The position numbers and the translations under genes were made by a program. The notes beneath the pieces were generated by a model. The model did not search any database and had not been told where the DNA came from. It saw only the letters and a list, made by a program, of their open reading frames with translations. Below, one piece after another: positions 24,797 to 36,620 of a stretch of 64,000 bases of DNA. Within the stretch, counting starts at the first letter, position 1, and each line of letters begins with the position of its first letter. Origin of the DNA: Gorsachius magnificus. Its lineage: Eukaryota; Chordata; Aves; Pelecaniformes; Ardeidae. Location of the stretch: positions 106,277,265 through 106,341,264 of the forward strand of contig CM067081.1 of assembly GCA_034008185.1 (NCBI GenBank), given 5' to 3'.

Positions 24797-27700
24797 TCTG
24801 TGTAGGCAGAAGATTTCTTGTCTTGCTGTGGTTGCATTTCTTGGCAATTCCACTAGGAATGCCCAGCACTGGAGACAGGGAACTAGTTCAGATGAACTAT
24901 TGACCTGATCCAGTATGGAATACATATCTGTACACTCCCCACAGACTCTTTCCTTTGTAGCAATAACTTCACATCTTTTTTATAGCCCCAGATATGCTTA
25001 TTTGGAGTTTGTATGATATAAATTCTTCAAAACTTTAGAGTAGACAAAGATATAGTTGATATGGAGAAGACTTTGTAAGAAAAGTGGAGTAAACATGACT
25101 AAGTTTCCTAGGCATTAGCATATTTGTATTAAAAAAAAAAAAACAGACTAAGAATTGCTGAGTTGCTTATTTGACTTCTGCCTCTTAATATCCTTAGATC
25201 AAAATATGGCAAAAAAAACCCCCAACCCCTCTTTAAAATTGTACTAATTAATGCTCTTTTCCATTTTTATGTGCACCAATGCAAAATAAGTAGATTGTAT
25301 AACAAGGTCAAATGAAAGGATTGTCTCAGTTTTTTGTCCTTTCAAAACCATTTTTTGTGCTACGTTTTATCAAGAATTTCCACCATAATCCCTGACACAA
25401 TTTCTATTTCCTGCTAAGCCTTTATTTCATGCTTGGATTGTCTTTTCTTACATGATACAACCATAACTTCATTAGCAGAGACCCAGCCCTACTCTGGTTA
25501 TCTGTAACACTGTTATTAAGGTGATCTACTGTTTCAATCATCATGCAACTAATCTGCACTTACTTATCAAGTTCAGGTTGCTTTGATTTTTGTACTTGGA
25601 CTGGTATTTGGTGCATCATACATGTGACTTAGAACTCAGTCCTGTAAATCATCCTGAGAAGATGGGATACCAGGAGCGGAATTCAACTCTTCAGCCATTA
25701 CTTCTCTCTGTATCTGATGCAGAAATAACAATATTCACACTGAAATTATCTACTATGCAAGGTTCTCTTTGCAGTTAAATTTTCCTCCCAAATTTTAGCA
25801 GGACTTATAGCCATTGGAAATTGAGTTGGCTTTTGTTTATTTGTTTGTTTGTTTGTTTGTTTTTCCTGCTTGTTTGTTTGTGGCTTTTTTAAAATTAACT
25901 AATACACATAACCTCTAAACCATTGTATTCTAAGAAACAACTTTTTGCTCCTCGCCCCTCCCTCCTCTGCGTAGAAAAATTGCCAGTCACGAAGACCACT
26001 TACACAAGGACTTTTTTGCAATGACTTTGATTTCCTTCAAAAAGCAAATTCTTTTTAGACTCAGTAATTCAGACCCTTGGTATTCAAGCTGTTCTCTCTC
26101 ATTCTTCCCCCACCTTTCTTCCCCCCCTTGCTTCTCTCTTGATTTAAACCTGTGGACAAAGATCTCACAGATTTCTTTGTCACCTCCTGAGTCTAATTAT
26201 GAGAGTGAAGGTATTTCTTTTCATCTGCCAGTGTAGACAGCCATTTTCCAAAATTTCCTCTAGAGGTCAATGAAAACCCTTTCCTTTACTGAAGTAGAAA
26301 TCAAAGACTGTTATGCAGCTGGCTAGCCTGGTCTTTTATTATGTGAAGTACTCACTTATCACTATTCATAATTTTTGTATTGCACAATATGACATACAAT
26401 GTGATAATGCATGAGACATTCATCTTTTTGCATTTTTTTTCCCTCGTAAAATGCTTACCCTGATGCCTTTATGCGAAATGATAAATGTTATCAAATACGA
26501 TGACATGGAAAAATACTGTAACTGATTTTAATTTAAAAACACATCTCCAATTTCTCTGCTATACTCTTAAACTCTCTATGTGTTTTTAATTATGCTTAGT
26601 GATGCAGTATTCTTTAGTCCACAGATTCTGTAATGTATATTTCTACAGTTAGGCTGGCTCACTGAGGGAAGATGACCCATTTAAGAAAAAGAAAACAAAT
26701 GGGGGAAAAAATAAAAAAAAGCTTTGAGCAAATCTTTCTAGTGAAACATTTTGCTACACTTTTACTTCATGATTAACGTCAAGTTCAGAAGTGGTTATAT
26801 TAACATACCCTAAATGAAACTCAGAAAAAAATCTCTAAGTTATATGCATAAAGGGCTTCTAGCACAGCTCTTTGGGTAAAGCAACTTAGATACTGCTTAG
26901 TTCACTTTTTCAGACTGAAGGGAGAATTTGAAAATATTTTCCTGCAGATTTTTCATTTTCCACATCACTTCCTGTATTTTGGTGCTCCTTTTGGTGGCCT
27001 GTAGGTTGATTTATTAATTTGGTGTGTAAAAGCTGAGGAAAAGTGTTTACTGTGCATCTGTCCAGTAGCTCAGACTTAAAGTGTCACTGATGGATATTTA
27101 TGCCTCTATGCGAGCCCATAGGAACAAGACTTGTTATACAGGCTTTGATGTCAGCTTTAGGGACAAACCCAGCAAAGGACTCAGCCCAAAACATTTTTCT
27201 ATTTATTACATGAATGTGTTTCTGTATATGTGATCATATGTGCACGCACAACCCTTCATATTTGCCTTCCGGGTGGCAATGAAAGAGGAGGATGCAGAAC
27301 CCCACTGTATTGACAGAGGGCTGCTGAAATCTTATTGCATGACCCCTGCGTGGTTGGTACCAGGCGTAACAGAGGCACTTTGTATAGACAGATCACAGCC
27401 CATGCCTGTCACTGTGCAGCAAAGAGAGCTGGCAAGTTACTTAATCTACAATTCTTGACACCAGTTTGTAGATCAGTGACCTAAAAGATTGCAGTACTGA
27501 GAGAACTGTTATGGTCTGTTGTGCACTAAATCTAGCTGAAAAATTCATGACATTCTCAATTACATAAATAAGTGTGTACCTACATCAAGTGTCTTTTAAC
27601 AAGATGAAACCATTCCTAAGTTTTTCAAAGTGGAAAAATCAATTCTTCTAGATTAAGACAATAATTTGAGAAGTTATAACATATCTTAGTATTATGTGAG

Positions 27701-27899
27701 CTGAAGAATTTTCTTGCAATAGGGCATTTTTTTGTCTCATCACCTTGAGAAGAGGCTTCTTTTTAGTTTAAGTATTTTAACATATTCCATTATTAAATGG
27801 CATTTTATTAAACAATATTTGCTGAGTTGACGTGCTTTTCAATTAATAATCTGAAAGGACTTTACAATTTTAATTTGGCTTCTAAGTCATGCTTGTGAT
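24797..27899. other. Anonymous non-coding DNA
   Basis: No gene was recognised. The region holds an A-run at about 25131-25142, a (GTTT)n repeat at 25831-25863, a pyrimidine-rich stretch at about 26080-26145 and a less AT-rich patch at 27240-27460 whose 72-codon frame resembles nothing I know. Confidence 0.5.
25831..25863. repeat. (GTTT)n microsatellite
   Basis: Repeated GTTT units (TTTGTTTATTTGTTTGTTTG..) with one variant unit near the start. A second short run follows at 25871-25880. Confidence 0.85.
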
Positions 27900-27983
27900 C
27901 TCAAGAATCATTTGGTGGACTTGGCAGTATTAGGTTCGCAGTTCAATTTTCCAGCCTAAATGATTCTATGATTCTGTGATTCT
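27900..27983 (+). mobile_element. Short CR1 LINE 3' tail
   Basis: The last roughly 80 bp of a CR1 element: TTGGTGGACTTGGCAGTATT, then GGTTCGCAGTTCAATTTTCC, CAGCCTAAATGATTC and the terminal repeat GATTCTATGATTCTGTGATTCT. The motif order (GGACTT..GTT..TTTTCCAACCTAAATGATTCTATGA in the family) identifies it. It is heavily truncated and resembles the inner CR1 tail at 13286-13350 rather than the other copies. Confidence 0.78.
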
Positions 27984-30900
27984 AATAAGTCTATTTTTAA
28001 AATTAATAAATCAAATGTTTCCCTAGTTGGAAAATGGTTTTATTTTTCTAGGATTTTTTTTTTTTAACTGAAAAATGAAAATACCCACACCTTTTGTTAA
28101 GGTTATTGTGAAACATAAAAAACAATGAAGCAAAAAAAAAAAAGGGAATAATGGTTTGTTGCTTTGAGGGTTTGAAATACAGATAGTGCAGATCTCCATT
28201 TTCTCCCACCAAAGTGACAGAGGGCAAGTAGTAGTCTTACCAAGTTTAATTTTGAAAGAGATTTCACAGCACTAGAATGCTCCTAAAATAAATGTACTAT
28301 AGAGCATGAAAACTTCATGATCAGCAGTAGGTGGGTTCCCCAAATAGACTAATTTTTTCCATGACATGGTACCTGTTGCTGAACAAAAACTGCAGAGAGA
28401 TTATGTGGCTTTGGTATACATGGAGGCTGAATACTGTTTGATCAGTTAACAGAACTTAACTTTTTCTGCTTCTGGTTGCTTTTATGTGATCCATTATAAT
28501 AAAAAGGTTTTCTGATGTATCTGAAGTCAAGTTCAATCACTGTGGCATTGCAGTATCTGTGAAAGCGTAGTCTTTTCCATTTACAGGCACACATAGCAAG
28601 TACATGCAGAGATAAGTAAAAGAGACTATCCTTTCTAAATACATGCTTGTATGGGAAAATAAAAGAAAATGGCATGGGAGACAAGCCTAAGGATTCAAAG
28701 CAAGAAATCGTCTGTGCTGCAATGAGCTGGGATTTCACAAGATACCAGTGTAAGAGAATTTGCTGTAATAAAATACCTGATTACCACACTGCAGTCATAG
28801 ATTTTCCTCCATGAAGTAAAGAAGCAACTTGCTGAGGTGCTGCGAAGAAATATACGTGCTCCCTATAGACTTTCTTGCTGTGTGCTGTTGAAATGTCTGA
28901 GCACCAAATAGTATGCTCTTACAGTATTGGACAGATGCAACAGCTCAAGTTCTGGACTATTATAGCCATGTCAGCACAGCCCTGCAAAGCCTGAGCTCAA
29001 TAGTCCTGGCCTAGTTCTTCATAGACACTCACATCAATCCAGCTCACTTTGCATTTGCACCAAAGCTGCTGCCATGCAGACTGCCTTGCATATCTGTACC
29101 ATGCTTCCAAACATTTCTGGTTTAATTTGTAGAGAGACAGTGGTATATAGTGGTCTGTAAGATTGAAATTGCTATTGGCATATTGTAAATATTTTACTTA
29201 AGCTTAAAATTATTTGGATCTACAGTGCTAATGGAAAATAATTAATATATAGGTTTGGTGCAAGCCTCTGATTCTCGATTTGTTCACACAGACCAGCTGA
29301 GTATCTCTGCACATGCAGAGTCAGCACACCCCAGGGTGCAACATAACATTTGCCTTCTGCGTTTTCCACTCTTTTGTGGCTGAGACGCAGCTACTGCAGC
29401 AGTCTCAATGAAAAAATATTGGAGAGATGCTGATATGCCCAGCATGCAATTTCTTTCTGTACTGTTCTGGACAGAAAGCTGTACTTTCCCCAGTCCCTTC
29501 GACACACAGAGCAATGAAGGATGATATTGACAAACAGGCACTGTGCTCGAGATTGAAAGCACTATCCAGACGGCAGAAATAGCTTCGCATAGGCAGAAAA
29601 ATAGTGAGTCTCCTAGCCCTAAATGAAACATTGATCATAAGTGGCTTATATTGATCCCCTTCTGATGCCAAGAAGTCCACAAGCTCACAGAGCTGGAATA
29701 AATATGTACTTTACTGCAAGTGATTCCTTCTTCACGTGGCTTAAATGGTGATTTGCATTCAGGCAAGCTTTGAATGCTTCTAAGAGCCATCGCTCTGCAC
29801 AGTGCCTGTGCATTGCAGATCTTTCTCCCCTCTGCCTGGGTGACTTCAGCCTTTTCTTGGCTTCTTTGAAATTCAGGATGATATAAAGAAGAAGTGTGGA
29901 ATCAGAACAGGATCCCACTGTGAACTGGGTTCCAGTATGTGAAGAAAGACCTTGCTCTTCCCTCCTAGGAATAATGGAGTAGCAGCAATGTGTTTGTGTC
30001 TCTGATATTCCCTTATGAGTTATTCCATTGAGCACAGTTCAACACTGTTATTTCAAAATAGAGTCATAGTTATTTATCTGTGACTACAGGAATGACCCTG
30101 AGCAAGAATAAGCATTTTCATTACACATCCACCCCCAAGAAGTTTTCCAGCCTCCCTCAATTGTTAAAAATAAATCAGAACTCTGCTGGGTCTCAAAAGA
30201 CCTTTCTAGAAACAGGAAAGTGTTGTCTGCACACAGACCCTTTTAGTACGGGAAATCTGAGGAGTGCCACTGTGTGATGAAAAGTACTAGGATGAGATTT
30301 TATTTCTGTTGTTAACCTGAGTAACTAATACAATCAAACTCTCAAGAAGCATCTGTGCTTAGTCAAAAAACAGAACACCACACATACATATGAACTAAAG
30401 GTAGTTTGGCTTTCTTCTTTTTTTTTGTGTAAAAATAAACAATGCCTTTGAAGACAGCAGAGTGATACAGATTTACCCCTGCTGACAGTGTGCCCTCATG
30501 TGAATAGACTCTATTTGGCACGCCATGGGTATGTGTAAATTGAAGGACCCAGGAACATTTTCCTGTTCTCAGAATGGATACACGCACCTGCTGTTTCTGG
30601 CTTGCACATCAGGATCAGACTTGTGTGTGTACACATACTACTTCCTTCAGGAGAAAGGCAGGCAGGGAGCATGGGTCAGGCTAAAACATACAATTTCTTT
30701 TATGTTCAGAAGGGTGTCTAGTCTGGATTATTAAGAGATCAGGATGCTGTATAACAGAGTGGAACATACCTTGTTATAACTGGTATGATGGCCACCTGCA
30801 CTTTCTTTGGAGCTTAGAAGTTACCTGAAAATTTCTTTTTGTACAAATAAAGCTACAATATAATATGACAGTGAAGCAGCCCACAAAAAAAACCCCAAAA

Positions 30901-33267
30901 ACCAAACACCAAACACCCAACCAAACTCCAGCCGTGTTTTTTGCAGACATTGGTTGATTAAGTGAATATGAAAAGTTAACCTGGTTGAGTTCCTGAGACA
31001 GATGTCATAATAGATAGGTATGTATCTTCAAGTTAAAACTCTGTATTCTTGATTAAAGATGTACTAGCCATCATATGGCTCAGTAGCTACACAACATCAT
31101 CATCCTAGAAAGTCAGTAAGGCATTCATGCTAGAAATGGTCTCACAGCAGGGGAAACAGCAAGGGTATGTTGTTCTGGAATAACTGCCACAGCATCGCCT
31201 TCAGCAATAGAGAGAGCACAGGCTTTGCTGCTCTAGGTCACTCCCCACAATGTGTTACAACAGATGTTTTGTTACTCCATAGTGAAAAAAAAAATGATAA
31301 GAGGACAATTTTTGCAAGAATTGCCTTCTCTAGCTTTGAAAGCAAACCAGTTTTAGAAAAGGGAGCCTGAAAACTTGCAACAAGGCAAAACAGCTGCCAC
31401 GTTGAAGAACTAACAACAAATCAAGTCAAATGTGCTCTACATCCTTACTGCTAATAATATGACTGCTGAGGAAACACATGTACAACAGCCATGGAACTAA
31501 ACTTTGCTAATTCATTCAGCAGAAATGCTTTATTCTTTGTCAGGGTGGGGTTTTGGGGCCAGTAGCATGACAAAGAGGCTGATGGAAGACAGATGTGTTG
31601 ACAGAAGGGCTCTATATCAGCCATTTTGAAATGCTATTTCTGCATTTTGGAGGACAGAATCCTCAAGCAGCTTCAGTGTTTATGGATAATTTACAAAGAA
31701 ATGGAGTTTAGATCATCAAGCCAGAGAACAGAACTAATACTGAGAGTCTTCAAAGAAGCCATATAGTATGATTAGGAAAATAAAAGCTTCAGATCCCTTG
31801 AAACATAAAGCAGGCACTAGCATTCAGTCACAGAAACTCACTTCTCAACTGGGTGCACCAAACAGGTTTAAACAGATCACTCTCTGTGAGTAAACAGTCA
31901 ACTAGGGCATAAGGGTAAATTAAAAATATTCATTATTAATGAAGGCAAAAGTAGAAATACATCATTAAACTGATTATAATTAATACAATGCAATATTTGT
32001 CCCAGAATTGCTGCTAATGTTTTTTCCTTTTTTATTATTCCAAATAATGCTGGCATATCTCACTGCAGTGAGTACAGAAGATGTTTTGACTTTGTAGACA
32101 TTAGTTTAGCCTTCTAACCAGTGTAACTAATGACAGATTTTGGTATGACTCTACACTGCTTATGCTGTTTTATTCTGTTCCAGTTAGTTTATTCAGAAGC
32201 ATTTTGGGGGCCAACAGAAATAACAAGCTCATTTTTGAAACTTTAAAAGCTTCTAGCATTACAGAGAATGAATTGGTTTCTCTTACTTCTTGTGATCTTC
32301 ATTAATTATGTTCAATATATTTTAGTTGCAAACAGAGTAAGTAGAATCTCTGCAAAGCTTTTCCTGTATGCATTTGAACAAAAGCAAATAAATACATGGG
32401 CTGATCAGCAGAATCTGCTGAAGCTGTTTTTACAGTCTGCATGCTGCTGAAGCAGTGTGGAGGGGGCTGAGTTCAGAGCAAACAATTCTAATGGTATAGT
32501 TTTATGCCTGGAATTCTGTTCAAAGTAAAAAAATTAGTAGTGCATCTAATCTGAACACCTATATGAGAAAAGCCATAGAATTTCATCAAGTTATTTCTTA
32601 AGTTCATAATTTACTAAGGGGAATAGGTTAGACCCTTATTAAAGGCTCATTCACATGAATAGGTATATGTATAATGAATCCAGTGAAGCTCTTCGTATAT
32701 TGAATTATTTGTGTGAAGAAGTTTTGGAACTCTTTCTCCATGAATGCACTGCACCCCACTGAGAGATGCTCCCTATTCACAGGGGAGCCACTGTTGACGC
32801 ACACTGGAGACTTGGCAGTTCCATTTTGACGCCTGTCTCTCTGCAATTCGCAAGATATTGTGGTTGCTGAAGACCACTTTGAGCTTAGGGAAACCAATTC
32901 ACATAGTTTTACCTTATTACTTAAGTACAGACGGTGTCTTTTCTATTTGACCAATGGAAATTTTAAAAGTAGGAGTAAAATAATTAACCAATAGTAGATG
33001 ACAAGATGAAGAAGTGCTCAAAGATGTCTGTTTTGTGGATGGTTTCAATGCATCTTTTAATTTTCACATTTGTTGCCTAGAAACTATAAAGTCAAGCACA
33101 TTATTATTGCTTATATAAATAAATCTTCTAGACTAATTCTTGCCTTCTTCATGCCATGCTAGAAGCATCCTGAAAATCATTAAATGGTTCACATAATGTG
33201 AATGTGACATCTACATGACACAGAACAGCTGTAATGCCTGTTCCAAAACAGATTGGCTGAGCATTGT
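27984..33267. other. Anonymous non-coding DNA
   Basis: No gene was recognised. A less AT-rich segment at about 29280-30035 has minus-strand frames of 115 and 116 codons (29284-29631 and 29685-30035). They have no recognisable domain, no mutual frame and no splice support, so they are not called. An A/C-only tract lies at 30873-30926. The rest is AT-rich. Confidence 0.5.
30873..30926. repeat. T-free A/C-rich tract (CCAAA-like)
   Basis: About 54 bases without T, made largely of A and C in an irregular CCAAACACCAAAC pattern. The opposite strand has five G-runs of two to four bases separated by T-rich spacers, so weak quadruplex potential is possible. Confidence 0.7.
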
Positions 33268-33272
33268 TACCT

Positions 33273-33775
33273 TGTACTGGGTCTGCCTGGGATGGAGTTA
33301 ACTTTTTACATAGCAGTCTGTAAGGTGCTATGTTCTGGGTTGGACATCAAACAATGCTGATGACACACCAATGCTTTGGTCAGTGTTGAGCAGTGCTCAC
33401 ATAGCATGAAGGTTTTCTCCCCATTCTGCCCCCTCCTCCCCCCAGCAAGTAGGGTGGGTGTGGGCAAGAGACTGGGAGGTGACAAGGCTGGGACAGCTGA
33501 CTCAAATTAACCAAAAGGACATTTTATACCATATGACATCATAATCAGCAATAAGAACTGGGGTAGAGGAAGAACAAGAGCGTGGAAGGGTTGGGTTTGA
33601 AGGTGGTGGCTGTTTAAACACTGGCTGAACTTCAGTCTGCCTGTGGGAGGTGGTGAGCAATTTCATTTGCTTTGCTTGTTTTTTGGCTTTTATTGTTGTT
33701 CTTTCTCCATCCTGCTGGGGATGGGAGTAAAAGAGTGGCTGTGTGGGTAGCTGCTGCTGGGGTAAACCCACAACA
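33273..33775 (+). mobile_element. Divergent solo LTR of an endogenous retrovirus-like element
   Basis: A 503-bp unit opening TGTACTGGGTCTGCCTGGGA and closing GGTAAACCCACAACA. It is colinear with the two younger LTRs at 39751 and 49309. Shared landmarks are GGGATGGAGTTAAC near the start, CAATGCTGATGACACACCAA, GGGACAGCTGACTCAAATTA, TTATACCATATGACATCAT, GGTGGTGAGCAATTTCATTT and GTGTGGGTAGCTGCTGC. The flanks are TACCT (33268-33272) and TACAT (33776-33780), a 4/5 match fitting a decayed 5-bp target duplication. No internal viral genes lie next to it, so it is a solo LTR left by recombination. It is clearly older than the other two. A class III (ERVL-like) origin is inferred from the duplication length. 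Confidence 0.78.
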
Positions 33776-33806
33776 TACATGTAACATGAAAAAAAATGTG
33801 CTGGTG

Positions 33807-33834
33807 GTGTGTGTGTGTGTTTGTGTGTGTGTGT
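33807..33834. repeat. (GT)n microsatellite
   Basis: A GT dinucleotide run with one T interruption (GTGTGTGTGTGTTTGTGTGTGT), just downstream of the solo LTR. Frames read through it on either strand give spurious Val/Cys or His/Thr repeats. Confidence 0.9.
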
Positions 33835-34642
33835 ACCAGAGAAAGGAAGGAGGAATGGAATCCTATTTTTCTGATATAAAACAAGCAAGCAGGGTTCCTA
33901 GATCTGGAGGTAGTGAAAGGTAGAAAAGGTGGTGAAAAAGCACATTCTGTCTTTTGTCTGCAAGAAAAATTTATGTTCAGTTCATTACTGGACACTTTGA
34001 TTCCTATGCTTCTTGAAGGTCTCTTTTTTACTATAGATTTTTTTTTCCTAGCATATTATTAGAATTCCCTTGGAATTTGGCTAGTCTAAACAATTGTAGC
34101 CCTAAAAGAGCCAAAGTATGAATGTGTTCACCTTACTGTATCTTTTTTTCTTCTAGTTAATTCATATTATTAATAGATGCTATATTTTCTTCCTTTTTTT
34201 TTATTACTGAGGGATGCACATTCCCATATATATCTTGATAAAAACCATGTAGCCTTAATTTGAAATCCTTAGTATAAATTATTACATGAAATACTGTGCA
34301 TTTGAGTAAAATGGTCACAATACTTCTATTGTCAAAGAGAAATAATTCACGGAACATTTAAAAGACTCAAAAGCAGAAAAGTAACCCAGAGTTAAGTTCC
34401 TGGGAGTCAGATAATTCCATGCTTACTCCCCTTGAATTGTTTCTTAACTCTAGTATTAAAGATCTACTCAATATGAAAAAGGTATTAGAGCATCTGGCCA
34501 CACAATTATTTTTTATAAAATTTTAATCATACCACTTGTTTTATTTCAAGATTCAGCAAACTCTGAACATTAGATTTTAAAGAATAGATTATTTTATTTC
34601 TTACTTGATCTAAATTGGAATTATATTATGCCCTAGGAAAAA

Positions 34643-35119
34643 TTGAAATATAGCTTCCCTCCATCCTCCCCCCAGCCTCCAACTCTCTTATTGCACAGCT
34701 TGTTAAAGAATGTACTGACAAACAATAAACTTTACTTTTCCCAGGTCCCCCTAGGCAAATTCATGTCTGTGCAGTCCTTGAAGAGGCACATGTTGGTGGT
34801 ACATGGTGTTACACCATCCTGCTTTAGGGGGGAAATGGCTGCTTTCAGGATGCCTGCAGGATCCCAGCAAGAGATGCTGCCTCGTGCCAAGGCAAGATAC
34901 AGAGAGTCAGCTGTCCCCGCTGCGTTTCTCCAAACATGGCAAAGCAGGCTGCCTCTTGCAAATGCAGAAGATCCCTGGCAGACACAAGCTCAACAGACAC
35001 CAGGAGGCCCTGCCTTTCCCAGCACAAATATCACAGTCTTGATGCTGCACCTCTTTCCTATTATCAGATGTGAAATCGGGCTTTGCCCATACACCTTTTC
35101 CCCCACTGACGTATTGTAG
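34643..35119 (+). other. 158-codon ORF of unknown status
   Basis: The longest open frame in the window outside CR1 sequence. Its first third (34643-34744) is pyrimidine-rich. A good splice-acceptor-like site (TTTACTTTTCCCAG, ending 34744) splits it, so the part from 34745 to the TAG at 35117-35119 could be a terminal exon. An AATAAA polyadenylation signal follows at 35190-35195, although another AATAAA at 34724-34729 precedes the acceptor. The protein has no domain I recognise and is rich in Gln, Pro, Leu and Arg. The 3' part is more GC-rich than its surroundings. It could be a non-coding RNA exon, an old pseudogene or chance. I do not call it a gene. Confidence 0.2.
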
Positions 35120-35754
35120 CTGCGGTAGCTGCACATGCATTTCTTTTCCCCTTTCCCTCATCCCACCACACACCTTTTGCTGTGCAATGAATAAACAACA
35201 TTTGAAAGATTAATAACAGAATAATTAATTGTAAATGTTAGAGCTTGCCTTTGCAAATGCATCACTTTCAGCTTAGTTGCTAAATTTTCCTTCACAAACA
35301 AAAAGTTATATAATGAGATTATTAAGTTTATATTCAGCTGGTTCTAGTGATCATATTTTCTGGCACAAAAAATTAAAGCTTTGGCTTGTCATAACCATCA
35401 ATGAGAAAGGCTTTTATTTTAATTAGTGCTGTTGCATCTTGTCTACATCTACATATTTATTCTTGGGGATATGTGATCATTAAATACATCTGAACTGAAA
35501 CTTAATGATCATTCTCCAAAACAGATTTTTAAATTTGACTGAATATTGTGTTTTCCTGAGAAACAGAAATATCAAAATGTATACCTGTGACAATCTGCTG
35601 GTATACCAGTACTACTTATATCAGTCTTTGCTTGAAGAATATTGACACATGTGAGAAGAAAGGCATAAGAAAGAGTAAGCAGTAGCCAAGCTGTCTTGTA
35701 TTCTATTTCATTGCACATCTATTAGCATATTTTACAAGCATCAAAACCAAGATG

Positions 35755-35826
35755 AGTACAGCATAAAGCTATAGATCTACCAAAGTGCAAAGTACAGCAT
35801 AAAACTGTATATCTATCAAAGTGTAA
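35755..35826. repeat. 36-bp tandem duplication, two units
   Basis: Unit 1 (35755-35790) and unit 2 (35791-35826) both begin AGTACAGCATAAA and contain ATCTA.CAAAGTG. They differ at five of 36 positions. A third copy starts (AGTA at 35827) but stops. This is a local duplication that has since diverged. Confidence 0.88.
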
Positions 35827-36409
35827 AGTAAGGTGATAGTGTCATTACTTTATTTGGGAATTATTCATTGGAAAATCACATTTGTGCTGCCTGTCACATA
35901 ATCAGGCAATGCCTACTGGCTTTCTACCTCCATGAGCCCCTCAGATTCATCTAGACAAAAGCATTATGTTCTCCAATGGCATTTCACAATACATCTCTTC
36001 TTTGAGTGTGATTTGAAATCATTGAAGACAATTAAGTAACATAATCACTTACAGTAATGTGATGTCAATTAGATCTTGGCAAGGTAGAAAATGTAGTGAT
36101 ACTAGATATGTCAAGAAGATGAGAACAAAACACAACCCAGATTTACAGAAATTAAAAAAATAAGGTCATCCACTGATCACAATTTGTAATGCAAAAATTA
36201 TGTAATGCAAATAAAATGCCTACCTGTTGTCACCCACAGACAGACACACCTTAACCTTAGCACTGTACAGCAATTTTATTCCAAGTTACTTGACTCATAT
36301 TCACAAAAATTATCCTATTTATATTACAGGCATATGTATTTCCACTGATCTCAATGGGACGCTCTCCTAAGCATGATAAATCACACAGCTGTACTTACTC
36401 ATCACAATT

Positions 36410-36620
36410 TTTAATTAACCAGATTTTCATAATTTATTTTTCATTAATTAATTAAATTAATGAGATTAAAAAATTCTGAAGGATGTACACAATCTTAAAT
36501 TAGACATTAATGGCAATTAAAGATTATAGATTAGAACAGGCAAAGTCATACAAATGTTTCTAACAAAGGATATGAAACTAAAGTAGTAACAAATTAAACT
36601 GATAAATCAAATTAGTATTA
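36410..36620. other. Block dense in TAATTA/AATTAA motifs
   Basis: An AT-rich block with many homeodomain-type TAAT cores. It includes TTTTTAATTAACC, a perfect 9-bp inverted repeat TCATTAATT/AATTAATGA with a 5-base spacer (36441-36463), and ATTAATGGCAATTAAAG (36507-36523). Such motif density is seen in developmental enhancers, but AT-rich DNA gives these strings by chance too. No regulatory role is shown. Confidence 0.25.

Noticed and set aside
29284..30035. Minus-strand frames of 115 and 116 codons in a less AT-rich patch
   Set aside because: No recognisable domain, different frames, no convincing splice sites or polyadenylation signal. They are most likely chance.
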